A stretch of DNA of 64,000 bases from Aminobacter aminovorans (GCF_900445235.1 NZ_UFSM01000001.1:2371501-2435500); one strand, 5' to 3'; shown: positions 8,435 to 17,086, numbered from the stretch's first letter. The notes: generated by a model not told the origin, from the letters alone. Numbers and translations: made by a program.

Positions 8435-9970
8435 ATGCGACTGGAGCAATTCTTACGCGACAGTGCAGGGTTGCGGGGCGACAAGACCGCTCTGATTGCC
8501 CGCGACGTGCGCCTGACCTATGCCGAGCTCGACAGCATGTCGGACCGGCTGGCCGCAGCGCTTGGCGATCTCGGGGTCGGCCGCGGCGATCGCGTGCTGG
8601 TCTTCATGGACAACTGCTGGGAAGCCGCGGTGTCGGTGTTCGCCATCGCCAAGGCCGGTGCCGTCTTCAGCCCGATCAATCCGTCGACCAAGGCCGACAA
8701 GCTCGACTTCATCATCGGCAACTGCCGCGCGCGCGCCGTGCTGACCCAGGCCCGGCTGCTGCCCGTGGTCGCCGAGGCCAAAGACGGCGGCGAACTGATC
8801 GTCGTGTCGACCGCTGCCGGCGGCAAGGCGCCTGAAGGTGCCGTCTCGTTCGAGCAAAGTCTGCAAAGCAGGTCCGCGCTGCCCCGTCATGGCGGCATCG
8901 ATGTCGACCTTGCCATGCTCATCTACACTTCCGGTTCGACCGGCCGCCCCAAGGGCGTGATGATGACCCATCGCAACATCGAGGCAGCGGTCGGCTCGAT
9001 CACCACCTATCTCGAGAACACATCGGACGATATCATTCTCAACGTCCTGCCGCTGGCCTTCGACTACGGGCTCTACCAGCTGATCATGTCGGTCAAGATG
9101 GGCGCGACGCTGGTGCTGGAGAAGTCGTTCTCGTTCCCGCAGGCGATCTTCGACGTCATCCGCGCCGAGAACGTCACCGGCTTCCCGCTGGTGCCGACCA
9201 TGGCCGCGCTGATCCTGCAGATGCGCGACATCAAGCCGGGCTTCATGCCCAGCCTGCGTTACGTCACCAACACGGCGGCGGCACTGCCGCCGGCGCATAT
9301 CGCCAGGCTACGCGAGCTGTTTACCGGCGTGCGGCTCTATTCCATGTATGGCTTGACCGAGTGCAAGCGCTGCACCTACCTGCCGCCGGCGGAGCTCGAC
9401 AGGCGTCCCGGCTCTGTCGGCATAGCCATTCCCAACACCGAAGCCTTCGTCGTCGACGATCTTGGCCAGCCGGTGCCGCCCGACACGCCAGGCGAACTGG
9501 TCATCCGCGGACCGCATGTCATGCAAGGCTACTGGGAGAACTCGGAAGCCACCAACCGCATGCTCCGCCCAGGCTTCAACTCGTGGGAGAAGCTGCTCTA
9601 CACAGGCGACCTTTTCCGCCGCGATGCCGAGGGTTTCCTCTATTTTGTCGGGCGCAAGGACGACATCATCAAGACGCGCGGCGAAAAGGTTGCACCCAAG
9701 GAGGTCGAGGCCGTCCTGCATGCCTGTCCTGGCGTCGCCGAGGCAGTGGTGATCGGCGTGCCCGACCCGATTCTCGGCCATGCCATCGGCGCGCTGATCG
9801 TGCTGTCCGATCCCAATCTGACCCAGCGTGAAATCCTCCGCCACTGCCAGGCCAATCTCGAGGATTTCATGGTGCCGAAGATCATCGAGTTCCGGTCCGA
9901 ATTGCCCAGGACCGATACCGGCAAGGTCAGCCGGCGTCTCGCCGCCGAATCCATGGAGCCGACGCAATGA
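8435..9970 (+). CDS. AMP-forming acyl/aminoacyl ligase (ANL superfamily)
   Basis: 511 residues with a strong ribosome site (GGGAGGGGG) before the ATG. It shows the ANL motifs in order: P-loop YTSGSTGRPKGV near 165, the A5 motif MYGLTECKR near 308, YTGDLFRRD near 390, the hinge region GRKDDIIKTRGEKV near 406, and the catalytic Lys in DTGKVSRR near the C-terminus. It activates a carboxylic acid as the adenylate and should load it on the adjacent ACP. It resembles the ACP-partnered ligases of exosortase-A loci and stand-alone adenylation enzymes, but substrate cannot be read from sequence. Its stop overlaps the next start (ATGA at 9967-9970), so translation is coupled to the NadE-like gene. Confidence 0.9.
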   Translation: MRLEQFLRDSAGLRGDKTALIARDVRLTYAELDSMSDRLAAALGDLGVGRGDRVLVFMDNCWEAAVSVFAIAKAGAVFSPINPSTKADKLDFIIGNCRARAVLTQARLLPVVAEAKDGGELIVVSTAAGGKAPEGAVSFEQSLQSRSALPRHGGIDVDLAMLIYTSGSTGRPKGVMMTHRNIEAAVGSITTYLENTSDDIILNVLPLAFDYGLYQLIMSVKMGATLVLEKSFSFPQAIFDVIRAENVTGFPLVPTMAALILQMRDIKPGFMPSLRYVTNTAAALPPAHIARLRELFTGVRLYSMYGLTECKRCTYLPPAELDRRPGSVGIAIPNTEAFVVDDLGQPVPPDTPGELVIRGPHVMQGYWENSEATNRMLRPGFNSWEKLLYTGDLFRRDAEGFLYFVGRKDDIIKTRGEKVAPKEVEAVLHACPGVAEAVVIGVPDPILGHAIGALIVLSDPNLTQREILRHCQANLEDFMVPKIIEFRSELPRTDTGKVSRRLAAESMEPTQ

Positions 9971-10968
9971 ACATGCCACTGGCGCAAACCGGTAGTTTCG
10001 GCGCGGCGACGCTGACGATCGATCCTGAAGCCGAAGCTGCGAGAATAGCCGCCGCCCTCCGTGGCCAGCTGACCGGCACGCTGCGCCGGCGCGGGCTGGT
10101 GCTCGGCCTGTCCGGCGGCGTCGATTCGAGCGTGAGTGCTGCCCTTGCTGTGCGTGCCGTCGGCGCCAAGAACGTCTTTGCGCTGTTCATGCCGGAGGAT
10201 GACTCCGACCCCGAAAGCCTGCGTCTCGGACGGCTCGTCGCTGAAACCTTCGGCATAGGGGCGGTGGTCGAGAACATCGGTCCGACGCTCAAGGCAATGG
10301 GCTGCTACGAGCGCCGCGACGCGTTCATCCGCGAGTTGGTGCCCGAATATGGCGCCGGATGGGCGTGCAAGATCGTGATCGCCAACGCACTGACCAATGA
10401 AGGCTACAACATCTCGTCGCTGGTGGTGCAGGACCCCGAGGGCAAACAGACCAAGCTGCGCATGCCGCCGCATGTCTATCTCGGCATCGTCGCATCGACC
10501 AACATGAAGCAGCGGACACGCAAGCAGGTCGAATATTTCCACGCCGACCGGCTCAACTATGCCGTCATCGGCACGCCGAACCGGCTGGAATATGACCAGG
10601 GCTTCTTCGTCAAGAACGGTGACGGTGCTGCCGACGTCAAGCCGATCGCCCATCTCTACAAGTCACAGGTCTATCAGCTCGCCGCCCATCTTGGTGTGCC
10701 CGAGGAAATCCGCCGACGCCCGCCGACCACCGACACCTATTCGTTGCAGCAGACGCAGGAGGAGTTTTACTTCTCCTTGCCCTATGACCGCATGGATCTG
10801 TGTCTCTACGGGCTCAACAACGGCATATCCGCCGAGGATGTCGGCCGCGCCGCCGGGCTGACCGCCGAACAGGTCGGCCGCGTGTGGACCGATATCGCCT
10901 CCAAGTGCAAGACGACGCGCTACCTCCACAGCGGCCCGCTGCTCGTCGATCCCGTGCCGGAAATCTGA
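9967..10968 (+). CDS. NadE-like ammonia-dependent ATP pyrophosphatase (NAD+ synthase family)
   Basis: 333 residues. The N-type ATP-PPase P-loop LSGGVDSS is near residue 48. The NAD-synthase region GTPNRLEYDQGFFVKNGDGAADVKP near 198-222 is recognisable although the usual Lys-Ser-E of GTxNKSE is changed to NRLE. There is no glutaminase domain, so ammonia must come from outside; the AsnB-like enzyme of the same operon is a possible source (inference). Bacteria of this group usually make NAD with a glutamine-dependent NadE of ~550-680 residues, so this shorter enzyme is likely repurposed to amidate a pathway carboxylate. A true NAD synthase remains possible. It is the last gene of the operon, followed by a hairpin. 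Confidence 0.82.
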   Translation: MNMPLAQTGSFGAATLTIDPEAEAARIAAALRGQLTGTLRRRGLVLGLSGGVDSSVSAALAVRAVGAKNVFALFMPEDDSDPESLRLGRLVAETFGIGAVVENIGPTLKAMGCYERRDAFIRELVPEYGAGWACKIVIANALTNEGYNISSLVVQDPEGKQTKLRMPPHVYLGIVASTNMKQRTRKQVEYFHADRLNYAVIGTPNRLEYDQGFFVKNGDGAADVKPIAHLYKSQVYQLAAHLGVPEEIRRRPPTTDTYSLQQTQEEFYFSLPYDRMDLCLYGLNNGISAEDVGRAAGLTAEQVGRVWTDIASKCKTTRYLHSGPLLVDPVPEI

Positions 10969-10978
10969 CGCCGGCAAA

Positions 10979-11000
10979 GGCCACCGTTTCGCCGGTGGCC
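10979..11000. terminator. Hairpin after the carrier-protein operon
   Basis: Perfect 8-bp stem GGCCACCG/CGGTGGCC with a 6-base loop, 10 bases after the stop of the NadE-like gene and 17 before the convergent SH3b gene ends. No clear U-tract on either side, so it may be a bidirectional or Rho-assisted terminator. Confidence 0.5.
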
Positions 11001-11016
11001 CGTGCAGTTCCAGATC

Positions 11017-11667
11017 CTATTCCGGCCGCAGGAAGCGGCCGTTGACCCAGCCTTCCTGGCCGCGATAGCGCACCTTGCACCAGCTCTGGCGGTCCTGGCA
11101 GCCGAGATTACGCAGGCCGCTGGCATCGAAGGGGATCTCCGCGACCAGGAAACCGCGCGGCGACGGCGTCGAGCGCATGTTGAGCACGTCGTTGGGGGTC
11201 ACGCCGACGACGCGCCAGGAGCGCGGATCGGGCCCGGGGCCAGGACCCGGGTTCGGGCCGGGCTCGCCGCCGCGGCCGGAGATCGAGACGCTAAGCGAGA
11301 AGGGTGCCGGCCGATTGCGCCGCGCTTCGGCGCGAACGAGGTAAATCTGTATTGTGTAGAGGCCTGAGGCGGGCAGGCGGCCATCCCATTGCGTCTGCTC
11401 CCGAGCAATGGTGCGGCCGCGCGGGTCGAGCACGTTGAAATAGAGGAAGGTGTTGCGTGAGTTGAGGTCGAGGCTCATACGCTGGCCGGCGCGCGCTTCG
11501 AGCCGATAGGACGCGCTGATCGGGCCAAAGACGATGCCGCGCACCGTCGTCTGCGTGGCACCCGGGCGCATGCGCAGCGTTTCCATGCGCTCCTGGGCTG
11601 CCACGACGTGTGGCACGGCAGGCGCGAAGGCCAGCATCATTGCAAGAAGAAGACCGAGTTTCCGCAT
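11017..11667 (-). CDS. Secreted SH3b-domain protein
   Basis: 216 residues from the ATG at 11667; an upstream in-frame start at 11688 only adds MIKRGYQ. A signal peptide (residues 1-~24, LLLAMMLAFAPAVPHVVA) is followed by a beta-rich domain (~30-130) that resembles a pre-peptidase C-terminal-type jelly roll (FYFNVLDPRG, GLYTIQIYL). Next is a Gly-Pro linker of GP repeats (~135-150), then a bacterial SH3 domain with the usual VLNMRSTPSPRG and WCKVRYRGQEGWVNGRFL. The two cysteines (LGCQDRQSWC) probably form a disulfide. Such proteins bind peptidoglycan or act as lysozyme-inhibitor-like envelope proteins. Exact role unknown. Confidence 0.85.
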   Translation of the reverse strand: MRKLGLLLAMMLAFAPAVPHVVAAQERMETLRMRPGATQTTVRGIVFGPISASYRLEARAGQRMSLDLNSRNTFLYFNVLDPRGRTIAREQTQWDGRLPASGLYTIQIYLVRAEARRNRPAPFSLSVSISGRGGEPGPNPGPGPGPDPRSWRVVGVTPNDVLNMRSTPSPRGFLVAEIPFDASGLRNLGCQDRQSWCKVRYRGQEGWVNGRFLRPE

Positions 11668-11746
11668 CTGGTATCCCCGCTTGATCAATAGCTTCGGGAT
11701 GTTAGCCGATGTGCCGGCGCAGAGGAATCCAATTTCGACGGAGGCC

Positions 11747-12055
11747 CTAACCGCCGCTGATCGCGGTCAATACGAAGACTTCGACGCCGGGCCTGAGCTT
11801 CGTCTTCAGCGTTGCACGTTCGCCTTCGACGAAGACGTTCAGGTGTTTGCGGATCGACGGGCGGCTGTCGCAGATGCGGTCGCGCATACCTGGCCAGCGC
11901 TTGTCGAGTTGATCGACCATGTCGCGGACAGTGGTAGCGGGCACGTCGACGCGCCTGACTGCACCGGGAAACAGGTCGACAAGGACTGCGGGCAGGCGAA
12001 CGACGACGGTGGCAAGCGTTGTGGGTGGGGTTTCGGAGGCAGGGTTGTTGTCCAT
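11747..12055 (-). CDS. MoaD/ThiS-family ubiquitin-like sulfur-carrier protein
   Basis: 102 residues with the beta-grasp pattern and the diagnostic C-terminal Gly-Gly (VLTAISGG), the residue pair that is adenylated and thiocarboxylated in MoaD/ThiS. The first ~18 residues are a loose extension. No moaE, thiG or activating E1 gene lies nearby. Its partner is the BNR-repeat gene 15 bases upstream in the same direction, clearly co-transcribed. I recall this MoaD-like plus sialidase-like pairing as recurrent in proteobacteria, but its function is not established as far as I know. A role in carrying sulfur or tagging is inference. Confidence 0.82.
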   Translation of the reverse strand: MDNNPASETPPTTLATVVVRLPAVLVDLFPGAVRRVDVPATTVRDMVDQLDKRWPGMRDRICDSRPSIRKHLNVFVEGERATLKTKLRPGVEVFVLTAISGG

Positions 12056-12070
12056 CGCTCGAGGCGCCCC

Positions 12071-13150
12071 TTAGTCGACGACGAGCGTTTCCACCGACAG
12101 GATTGCCGGCAGGTGCTGGGTGACGTTGACCCAACTCTCGCCTTCGTCGGCACTGGCAAACAGCGCGCCCGAACTGGTGCCGAAATAGACGCCGGCGGGG
12201 TCGAGCCGGTCGGTTGCCATCGCCTGGCGCAGCACGCCGATATAGGCGTTTTCCTGCGGCAGGCCGTTGCGCATCGCCTGCCACTCGCGGCCGCCGTTTC
12301 GCGTCCGCCAGACGGCGGCCTTGGCGTCGGGCACGTAGCGGCCGGCGCTGTCGCCGTTGAGCGGCACGAGATAGAGGGTCTCAGGGTCGCGCGGGTGCGC
12401 CGCGGCCGGAAAGCCGAAGGTCGAGGGCAGGCCTTTTTCGATGCTCACCCAGCGCTTGCCGCCATCGTCTGATCGATACATGCCGCAATGGTTCTGCTGG
12501 TAGAGCCGGTCGGGCATGCCGGGCGCCATCACCAGATTGTGCACGCATTGGCCGAATTCGGGATAATTCTCGCCCTCGGGCATGAAATCGGCGCGGGTTC
12601 CGAAATTGCGCGGCTCCCAGGTCGCGCCGCCATCGCCACTGTAGAACACGCCGGCCGCCGAAATGCCGATCCAGATGCGGTCGTGGTCGTCGGGATCGAG
12701 CACCAGCGAATGCAGGATGAGGCCGGCGCCGCCGGGGTTCCAATGCGGCCGGGACGGATGTTGCTGCAGGCCGTCCATGTGCTGCCAGCTCTGGCCGGAA
12801 TCGTCGCTGCGGAACAGGCCGGCCGGCTGCACGCCGGCATAAAGGCTGCCATTGCCCTTTGCGAGGCTCCACACCGCCTTGATCGGCTCATCGCCCTCGG
12901 CATATGCGAGCCCCTCCGATGAATGCGTCCAGGTCTCGCCGAGATCGGTCGATTTCCACACCGCCGGGCCGAACCACTCATTGCCGCCGGCGCCCCAGAT
13001 GGTGCCGGTCGCCTGGTCAGCGACGACATGGTTCATCGGCCAGGTCTCGCAGAACGGTCCGCGCAGTTTCCAGCTCTGCCGTGCCGCATTGCTTTCGGCG
13101 ATAAAGGCACCTTTCTTGGTGCCGAGCAGGACAAGCACTTTTTCTGCCAT
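12071..13150 (-). CDS. BNR/sialidase-like beta-propeller protein
   Basis: 359 residues starting at the ATG at 13150, chosen for its strong GGGAGGAG ribosome site; the frame extends upstream but that part lacks homology-like character. It carries repeated Asp-box-like motifs (GETWTHSSEGL, GQSWQHMDGL, GATWEPRNFG, GKRWVSIEKGL, GREWQAMRNGL, GESWVNVTQHL), each preceded by a short strand, which predicts a six- or seven-bladed propeller. No signal peptide, so it is probably cytoplasmic and unlikely to be a real sialidase. Annotation pipelines call it a glycosyl hydrolase or exo-alpha-sialidase; the catalytic residues are not evident. Forms an operon with the MoaD-like gene. Confidence 0.85.
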   Translation of the reverse strand: MAEKVLVLLGTKKGAFIAESNAARQSWKLRGPFCETWPMNHVVADQATGTIWGAGGNEWFGPAVWKSTDLGETWTHSSEGLAYAEGDEPIKAVWSLAKGNGSLYAGVQPAGLFRSDDSGQSWQHMDGLQQHPSRPHWNPGGAGLILHSLVLDPDDHDRIWIGISAAGVFYSGDGGATWEPRNFGTRADFMPEGENYPEFGQCVHNLVMAPGMPDRLYQQNHCGMYRSDDGGKRWVSIEKGLPSTFGFPAAAHPRDPETLYLVPLNGDSAGRYVPDAKAAVWRTRNGGREWQAMRNGLPQENAYIGVLRQAMATDRLDPAGVYFGTSSGALFASADEGESWVNVTQHLPAILSVETLVVD

Positions 13151-13466
13151 GTTCTCCTCCCGCAACGTCGATCTTGAGAAATCGAATCCGGATTGGCTGC
13201 TATCGCATTTCAAACGCTGGCTTTTCTCGGCAATACCGGCCCGGAATCCCGGCTCCTCCCGCGGACTATCCAGATACTGGTCCAGATGCTGACAAAGCCT
13301 GCCGACCATAACGGCAAAGCGGCATGCGGGCCAGATTGAGCTGCCATGCTCCTGACAAACGGCAGCCCAGACTGTGCGGGCGACATTCGAGTTGACAGGG
13401 CGCCATAATTCAATACCCGTCGCGCTTTAGGTTAGACATATCGGCGTGCTCGGGAGGAACCATCGG
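13151..13466. promoter_or_regulatory. Divergent intergenic region, BNR gene / SAF dehydrogenase
   Basis: 316 bases without a supported gene between divergent starts. It carries Shine-Dalgarno sequences at both ends (GGAGGAG reading left, GGGAGGAAC at 13452-13460 reading right) and a TTGACA at 13392-13397 that could be a -35 box for the rightward gene, without a good -10 at standard spacing. Nothing else recognised. Confidence 0.4.
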
Positions 13467-14792
13467 ATGACCATCAACGTCGCACCAGTCGGCTTGGCGC
13501 GGGATCTTGCCGAGCGAGGCAAGTCTGGCAAGCCGATCCGCATCGGCCTGATCGGCTCGGGCGAGATGGGCACCGACATTGTGGCGCGGGTGGCGCACAT
13601 GCCCGGCATCGAGGTCGGTGCGATTTCCGAGCTCAACCTGCCCAATGCGCATCGCGCCGTCGACATTGCCTATCAGGAGAAGGGCCATGCCCGCGAAGTC
13701 GCCTCCGGCTCGGCGCTGAACGAGGCGATCGAGGCCGGCAAGGTCGCCGTCACCAACGATGCTGATCTGATCCTCAACAGCGGCCTGATCGACGTCGTCA
13801 TCGATGCGACCGGTGTTCCCGCTGTCGGCGCCGAGATCGGCCTGCGCGCCATGGAGCATGGCAAGCATCTGGTGATGATGAATGTCGAGGCCGACGTCAC
13901 CATCGGCGCCTATCTCAAGAGCGAGGCCGACCGGCTCGGCGTCACCTATTCGCTCGGCGCCGGCGACGAGCCGTCGTCCTGCATGGAACTGATCGAGTTC
14001 GTCTCGGCGATGGGCCACACCATCGTTGCCGCCGGCAAGGGCAAGAACAATCCGCTCAACATCGATGCGGTGCCGCACGACTATGCCGAGGAAGCGGCCC
14101 GCCGCAATATGAACGTGCGCATGCTTGTCGAGTTCGTCGACGGCTCCAAGACCATGGTCGAGATGGCGGCGATTGCCAATGCGACGGGGCTTGTTCCCGA
14201 CAAGGCCGGCATGCACGGACCGGCGGCGACCTTGCCGGAGCTCAACAAGGTGCTGGTCCCCGAGAAGGACGGCGGCGTTTTGTCGAAGGTCGGCGTCGTC
14301 GACTATTCGATCGGCAAGGGTGTGGCTCCCGGCGTCTTCGTCATCGCCGACATGTCGCATCCGCGCATCCGCGAGCGCATGGAAGACCTGAAGATGGGCC
14401 ATGGCCCGTATTTCACCTTCCACCGGCCCTATCACCTGACCTCGCTCGAGGTGCCGCTGACCTGCGCGCGCGTGGTGCTCTACGGCAAGGCCGACATGGT
14501 GCCGCTGGCCAAGCCGGTGGCCGATGTCTGTGCCGTTGCCAAGAAGGACCTTGCGCCCGGCGACGCGCTCGATGCCATCGGCGAATACACCTACCGCGCC
14601 TGGATCATGACGGCCGGTGAAGCGCGTGCGGCAAAAGCCATCCCCTGCGGCCTGCTTCAGGGCGGCACGGTGACGGCCCCGATCAGGAAGGGCGAACTCA
14701 TCACATCAGCCAATGCCGCCGTTGCGCCAGGTTCGAAGATCGCAGAGCTGCGCGCAAGGCAAGACAGGCTGGTCTATGGAGCGGAGGCATGA
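13467..14792 (+). CDS. NAD(P)-dependent dehydrogenase with SAF domain (homoserine-dehydrogenase-like)
   Basis: 441 residues from the ATG at 13467 with GGGAGGAAC upstream; an upstream GTG at 13446 lacks a ribosome site. The Rossmann nucleotide-binding loop GLIGSGEMGTD lies near residue 28, followed by a homoserine-dehydrogenase-type substrate domain (IDATGVPAVGAEIG, DEPSSCMELIEFV). The last ~80 residues form an SAF-type domain (LAPGDALDAIGEYTYRAWI, IPCGLLQGGTVTAPIRKGELIT), as in sialic-acid synthases and altronate dehydratase. The family is annotated as oxidoreductase/flagellar biosynthesis FlgA-like. It probably acts on a sugar acid or branched polyol-derived substrate; not determinable here. 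Its stop overlaps an ATG starting a 15-codon frame that I do not call. Confidence 0.85.
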   Translation: MTINVAPVGLARDLAERGKSGKPIRIGLIGSGEMGTDIVARVAHMPGIEVGAISELNLPNAHRAVDIAYQEKGHAREVASGSALNEAIEAGKVAVTNDADLILNSGLIDVVIDATGVPAVGAEIGLRAMEHGKHLVMMNVEADVTIGAYLKSEADRLGVTYSLGAGDEPSSCMELIEFVSAMGHTIVAAGKGKNNPLNIDAVPHDYAEEAARRNMNVRMLVEFVDGSKTMVEMAAIANATGLVPDKAGMHGPAATLPELNKVLVPEKDGGVLSKVGVVDYSIGKGVAPGVFVIADMSHPRIRERMEDLKMGHGPYFTFHRPYHLTSLEVPLTCARVVLYGKADMVPLAKPVADVCAVAKKDLAPGDALDAIGEYTYRAWIMTAGEARAAKAIPCGLLQGGTVTAPIRKGELITSANAAVAPGSKIAELRARQDRLVYGAEA

Positions 14793-14906
14793 CAGTGGCC
14801 CAGGCAAAGACCAAGGACCTGCCGGCAGGCGATTAAGGCCTGCGCGACCCGGGCGTTGGCGGACACCCGGCTCACCTGAAGCGATCATGGCAATGAGGAG
14901 ATGACC

Positions 14907-15329
14907 ATGGACAGCAATAGTGGCTCGGGCGCGACGCCCTCGCAACTGATCGATGCGCGGATCAAGGAACTGGGTGACTGGCGCGGCGAGACACTCGCTC
15001 GCGTCCGCGCCCTGATCAAGCAGGCTGTGTCAGAGGTGGTCGAAGAGTGGAAGTGGCGCGGCGTTCCCGTCTGGGAGCACGCCGGCATCATCTGCACCGG
15101 CGAGACCTACAAGAGCGTGGTCAAGCTGACCTTCGCCAAGGGCGCGTCGCTCAAGGACCCGTCAGGTCTGTTCAACTCCAGCCTCGACGGCAACACCAGG
15201 CGCGCCATCGACATTCGCGAAGGCGACACGCTCGACGAAAAGGCGCTGAAAGCGCTGGTTCAAGCCGCGGTGGCGCTCAACTTGTCGGCCAAGGCCGCCC
15301 GTGCGCCGAAGAAGACAAAGAGCGGCTGA
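14907..15329 (+). CDS. DUF1801-family protein
   Basis: 140 residues. Two ATGs, 14901 and 14907, are in frame; GAGGAG ends at 14900, so 14907 has the better spacing. The sequence has the DUF1801/YdhG-like pattern: an N-terminal helix with a PSQLIDARIKELGDW opening, the VSEVVEEWKWRGVPVWEHAG strand pair, and KSVVKLTFAKGASLKDP. A basic Lys-rich tail ends the protein. The fold is known from structural genomics but the biochemical role is unclear. The gene ends facing the frameshifted Nudix gene on the other strand. Confidence 0.82.
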   Translation: MDSNSGSGATPSQLIDARIKELGDWRGETLARVRALIKQAVSEVVEEWKWRGVPVWEHAGIICTGETYKSVVKLTFAKGASLKDPSGLFNSSLDGNTRRAIDIREGDTLDEKALKALVQAAVALNLSAKAARAPKKTKSG

Positions 15330-15367
15330 GCCAAGACCTACGCTGGCGCGCCGGCCGGTTGAAGGCA

Positions 15368-15854
15368 TCATTCGCGTGTAATGTCGCCGATCTCGTCGCC
15401 AGGCTTCGCAGCTGGCGACGAGACGACTGCCAACAGGTCCAACAGGCGCTCCGGAAATATCAGGTCGGATGTTCGCGCGAGGTCTTCGATGGACCACCAG
15501 CGATGATCGGCTACGACCCTTCGTTCGTTGGCGCTCCAGCCTGTATACGAGATCGCACTCCGAACCGTCGGCGAAGAACCGTTCGTCGGCCCACACCCTT
15601 TCGCCACTCGCCAACTGCATCTCGAAAGATCGGCGCCCGACTTCGCCGCTCAACTGGTTCACGGACAGGCCAGTTTCCTCTTGCAGTTCGCGCAAGGCGG
15701 CCTGCTCGAACGTCTCGCCGTCTTCAACGGCACCACCTGGCGTGGCCCAGTAGCTGCTTCCGGTCAGCGCGTCGGAGGCATGGACGAATTTGAAAAGCAG
15801 AACGCTTCCCGACTGATCCAGCAAAAGCACCCGCGCCGACGGACGCATACGCAT
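15368..15854 (-). pseudogene. Nudix hydrolase, frameshifted
   Basis: Reading left from the ATG at 15854 (AGGAAA upstream), the first ~95 codons encode MRMRPSARVLLLDQSG, then a complete Nudix box GX5EX7REUXEEXGU (GGAVEDGETFEQAALRELQEETGL in outline). The frame then drifts into an Arg-rich tail typical of non-coding sense. The missing C-terminal half is present one frame over (15368 to ~15565): SYTGWSANERRVVADHRWWS followed by IEDLARTSDLIFPERLLDLL, the usual end of ADP-ribose-type Nudix enzymes. Removing one base of the CC at ~15565-15566 joins the frames as ADERFFADVRSAISYTGW. Either a real mutation or an assembly error. It lies 55 bases downstream of the deacylase gene on the same strand. Confidence 0.75.
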
Positions 15855-15909
15855 GCGATTTCCTGATTGGTCAGCTGCGATGGCATTCTGTTCTTCGGCT
15901 TGGCTCAGC

Positions 15910-16968
15910 CTAAGCCTCCAGCGCGCCTGACCTGGCATCGCTGCTGGGAGCCACACCGACCAGCTTGACGAGGTCGTCGCCGGCGCGCGTGGCGCGGTGC
16001 GAGCGGCGGGTCAGGATGTAGCCGTCCTGCGGTGCCAGCACTTCGACCCTGCCGCCGTCTTCTCCGGCCGCGCGCACGATCGTGGCGATATGGGCGCCGG
16101 CCTTGACGGTGTCGCCCGGATTGACGTGATAGAGGATGGCGCCGGCGCAAGGGGCGGGCACCATCTCGATATGGTCGATCGGCGCCACTACGCCGGCGAA
16201 CGTCTTTTGGGTTTCGATCCAGGTGTCCTCGATCACGCCGCGCGCCACAAGCAGGCGATAAAGGCCCTGGGCGTCGGCTTCGGCAACGGTGGCATAGACA
16301 TCCGAGACGCCGCGATACTCGACGGTAGTGACGACGCGGCTTTCGAGTCGTGCTTCCTTGCGCGGCATCTTGAGATAGGGATGCAGCGAGGCTTCATCGA
16401 AGGATGAGCCCGACTGACCGCTCCACAGGATGACGGCGTCGACGCCCATGTTCGCGGCGCAGTCGGCCATCGCCGGCCACAGTTCGTCGGGCACGTAGAG
16501 ATAGGCCACACCCTCGTCATCGCAATGCAGGTCGAGCACGATGTCGTGGCCAAGCGACAGCTTGAGCAGGCGCGCCTTCAGCCGCCGGTCCGACGACATC
16601 GGCACCTCGTCACCCGGCAACAGCGCGGTGTCGGGCCTGTCGAGCAACGGGAAATCGCGATTGTAGTTGACGCGCGTGCCGAGGTCGAAGCGGCCTTGCG
16701 ACGCCCCGAACAGCAGCTGGTTGGCGCCGATCGGGTTGGCGCGCGGAACGATGGTCAGGTTGCCGCGCACGCGGCCTTCGCTTTCGGCCTTGCGCAGCTT
16801 CGGCATCAGCGCGTCGATGGCGACGACGCCGGGCAGTTCGTCGCCATGCAGTGCCGCCTGGATATAGGCCGAAGGGGCGTCGGGCGTGGTGCCCGCGATG
16901 CGGTAGAGTGCAAACTCGTAGGCGATGCCTTCGCTGTCGCCCCTGATCGTCTCAACCGACTTCTTCAT
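15910..16968 (-). CDS. Succinylglutamate desuccinylase/aspartoacylase-family (M14-like) zinc hydrolase
   Basis: 352 residues starting at an ATG with AGGGGAC upstream. Zinc ligands of the family are visible: HGDE (AALHGDELPG, residues ~40-50) and the later His in VLDLHCDDEG near 147; a catalytic Glu in VTTVEYRG lies near 215. A C-terminal beta domain (LAPQDGYI, GDTVKAGAHIATIV) resembles the biotinyl-like barrel found in this subfamily. It would remove an acyl group from an amino acid or short amine, as in ectoine or N-acetyl-amino-acid degradation; the exact substrate is unknown. No pathway partners lie next to it apart from the broken Nudix gene. Confidence 0.85.
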   Translation of the reverse strand: MKKSVETIRGDSEGIAYEFALYRIAGTTPDAPSAYIQAALHGDELPGVVAIDALMPKLRKAESEGRVRGNLTIVPRANPIGANQLLFGASQGRFDLGTRVNYNRDFPLLDRPDTALLPGDEVPMSSDRRLKARLLKLSLGHDIVLDLHCDDEGVAYLYVPDELWPAMADCAANMGVDAVILWSGQSGSSFDEASLHPYLKMPRKEARLESRVVTTVEYRGVSDVYATVAEADAQGLYRLLVARGVIEDTWIETQKTFAGVVAPIDHIEMVPAPCAGAILYHVNPGDTVKAGAHIATIVRAAGEDGGRVEVLAPQDGYILTRRSHRATRAGDDLVKLVGVAPSSDARSGALEA

Positions 16969-17086
16969 CCGATGTCCCCTTATGCTTCCGGCGACAGACC
17001 TAGCTGCTCGGCAGGTGATTCACCAGAGCGGCAGCAAAGTGTCGCGATCCAGCGCGATCAAGCCAGCGCGCCGGCCCCAAAGATAC

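Noticed and set aside
14789..14836. 15-codon frame overlapping the stop of the SAF-domain gene
   Set aside because: It has ATGA coupling to the gene before it, but is too short and has no similarity or conservation evidence.
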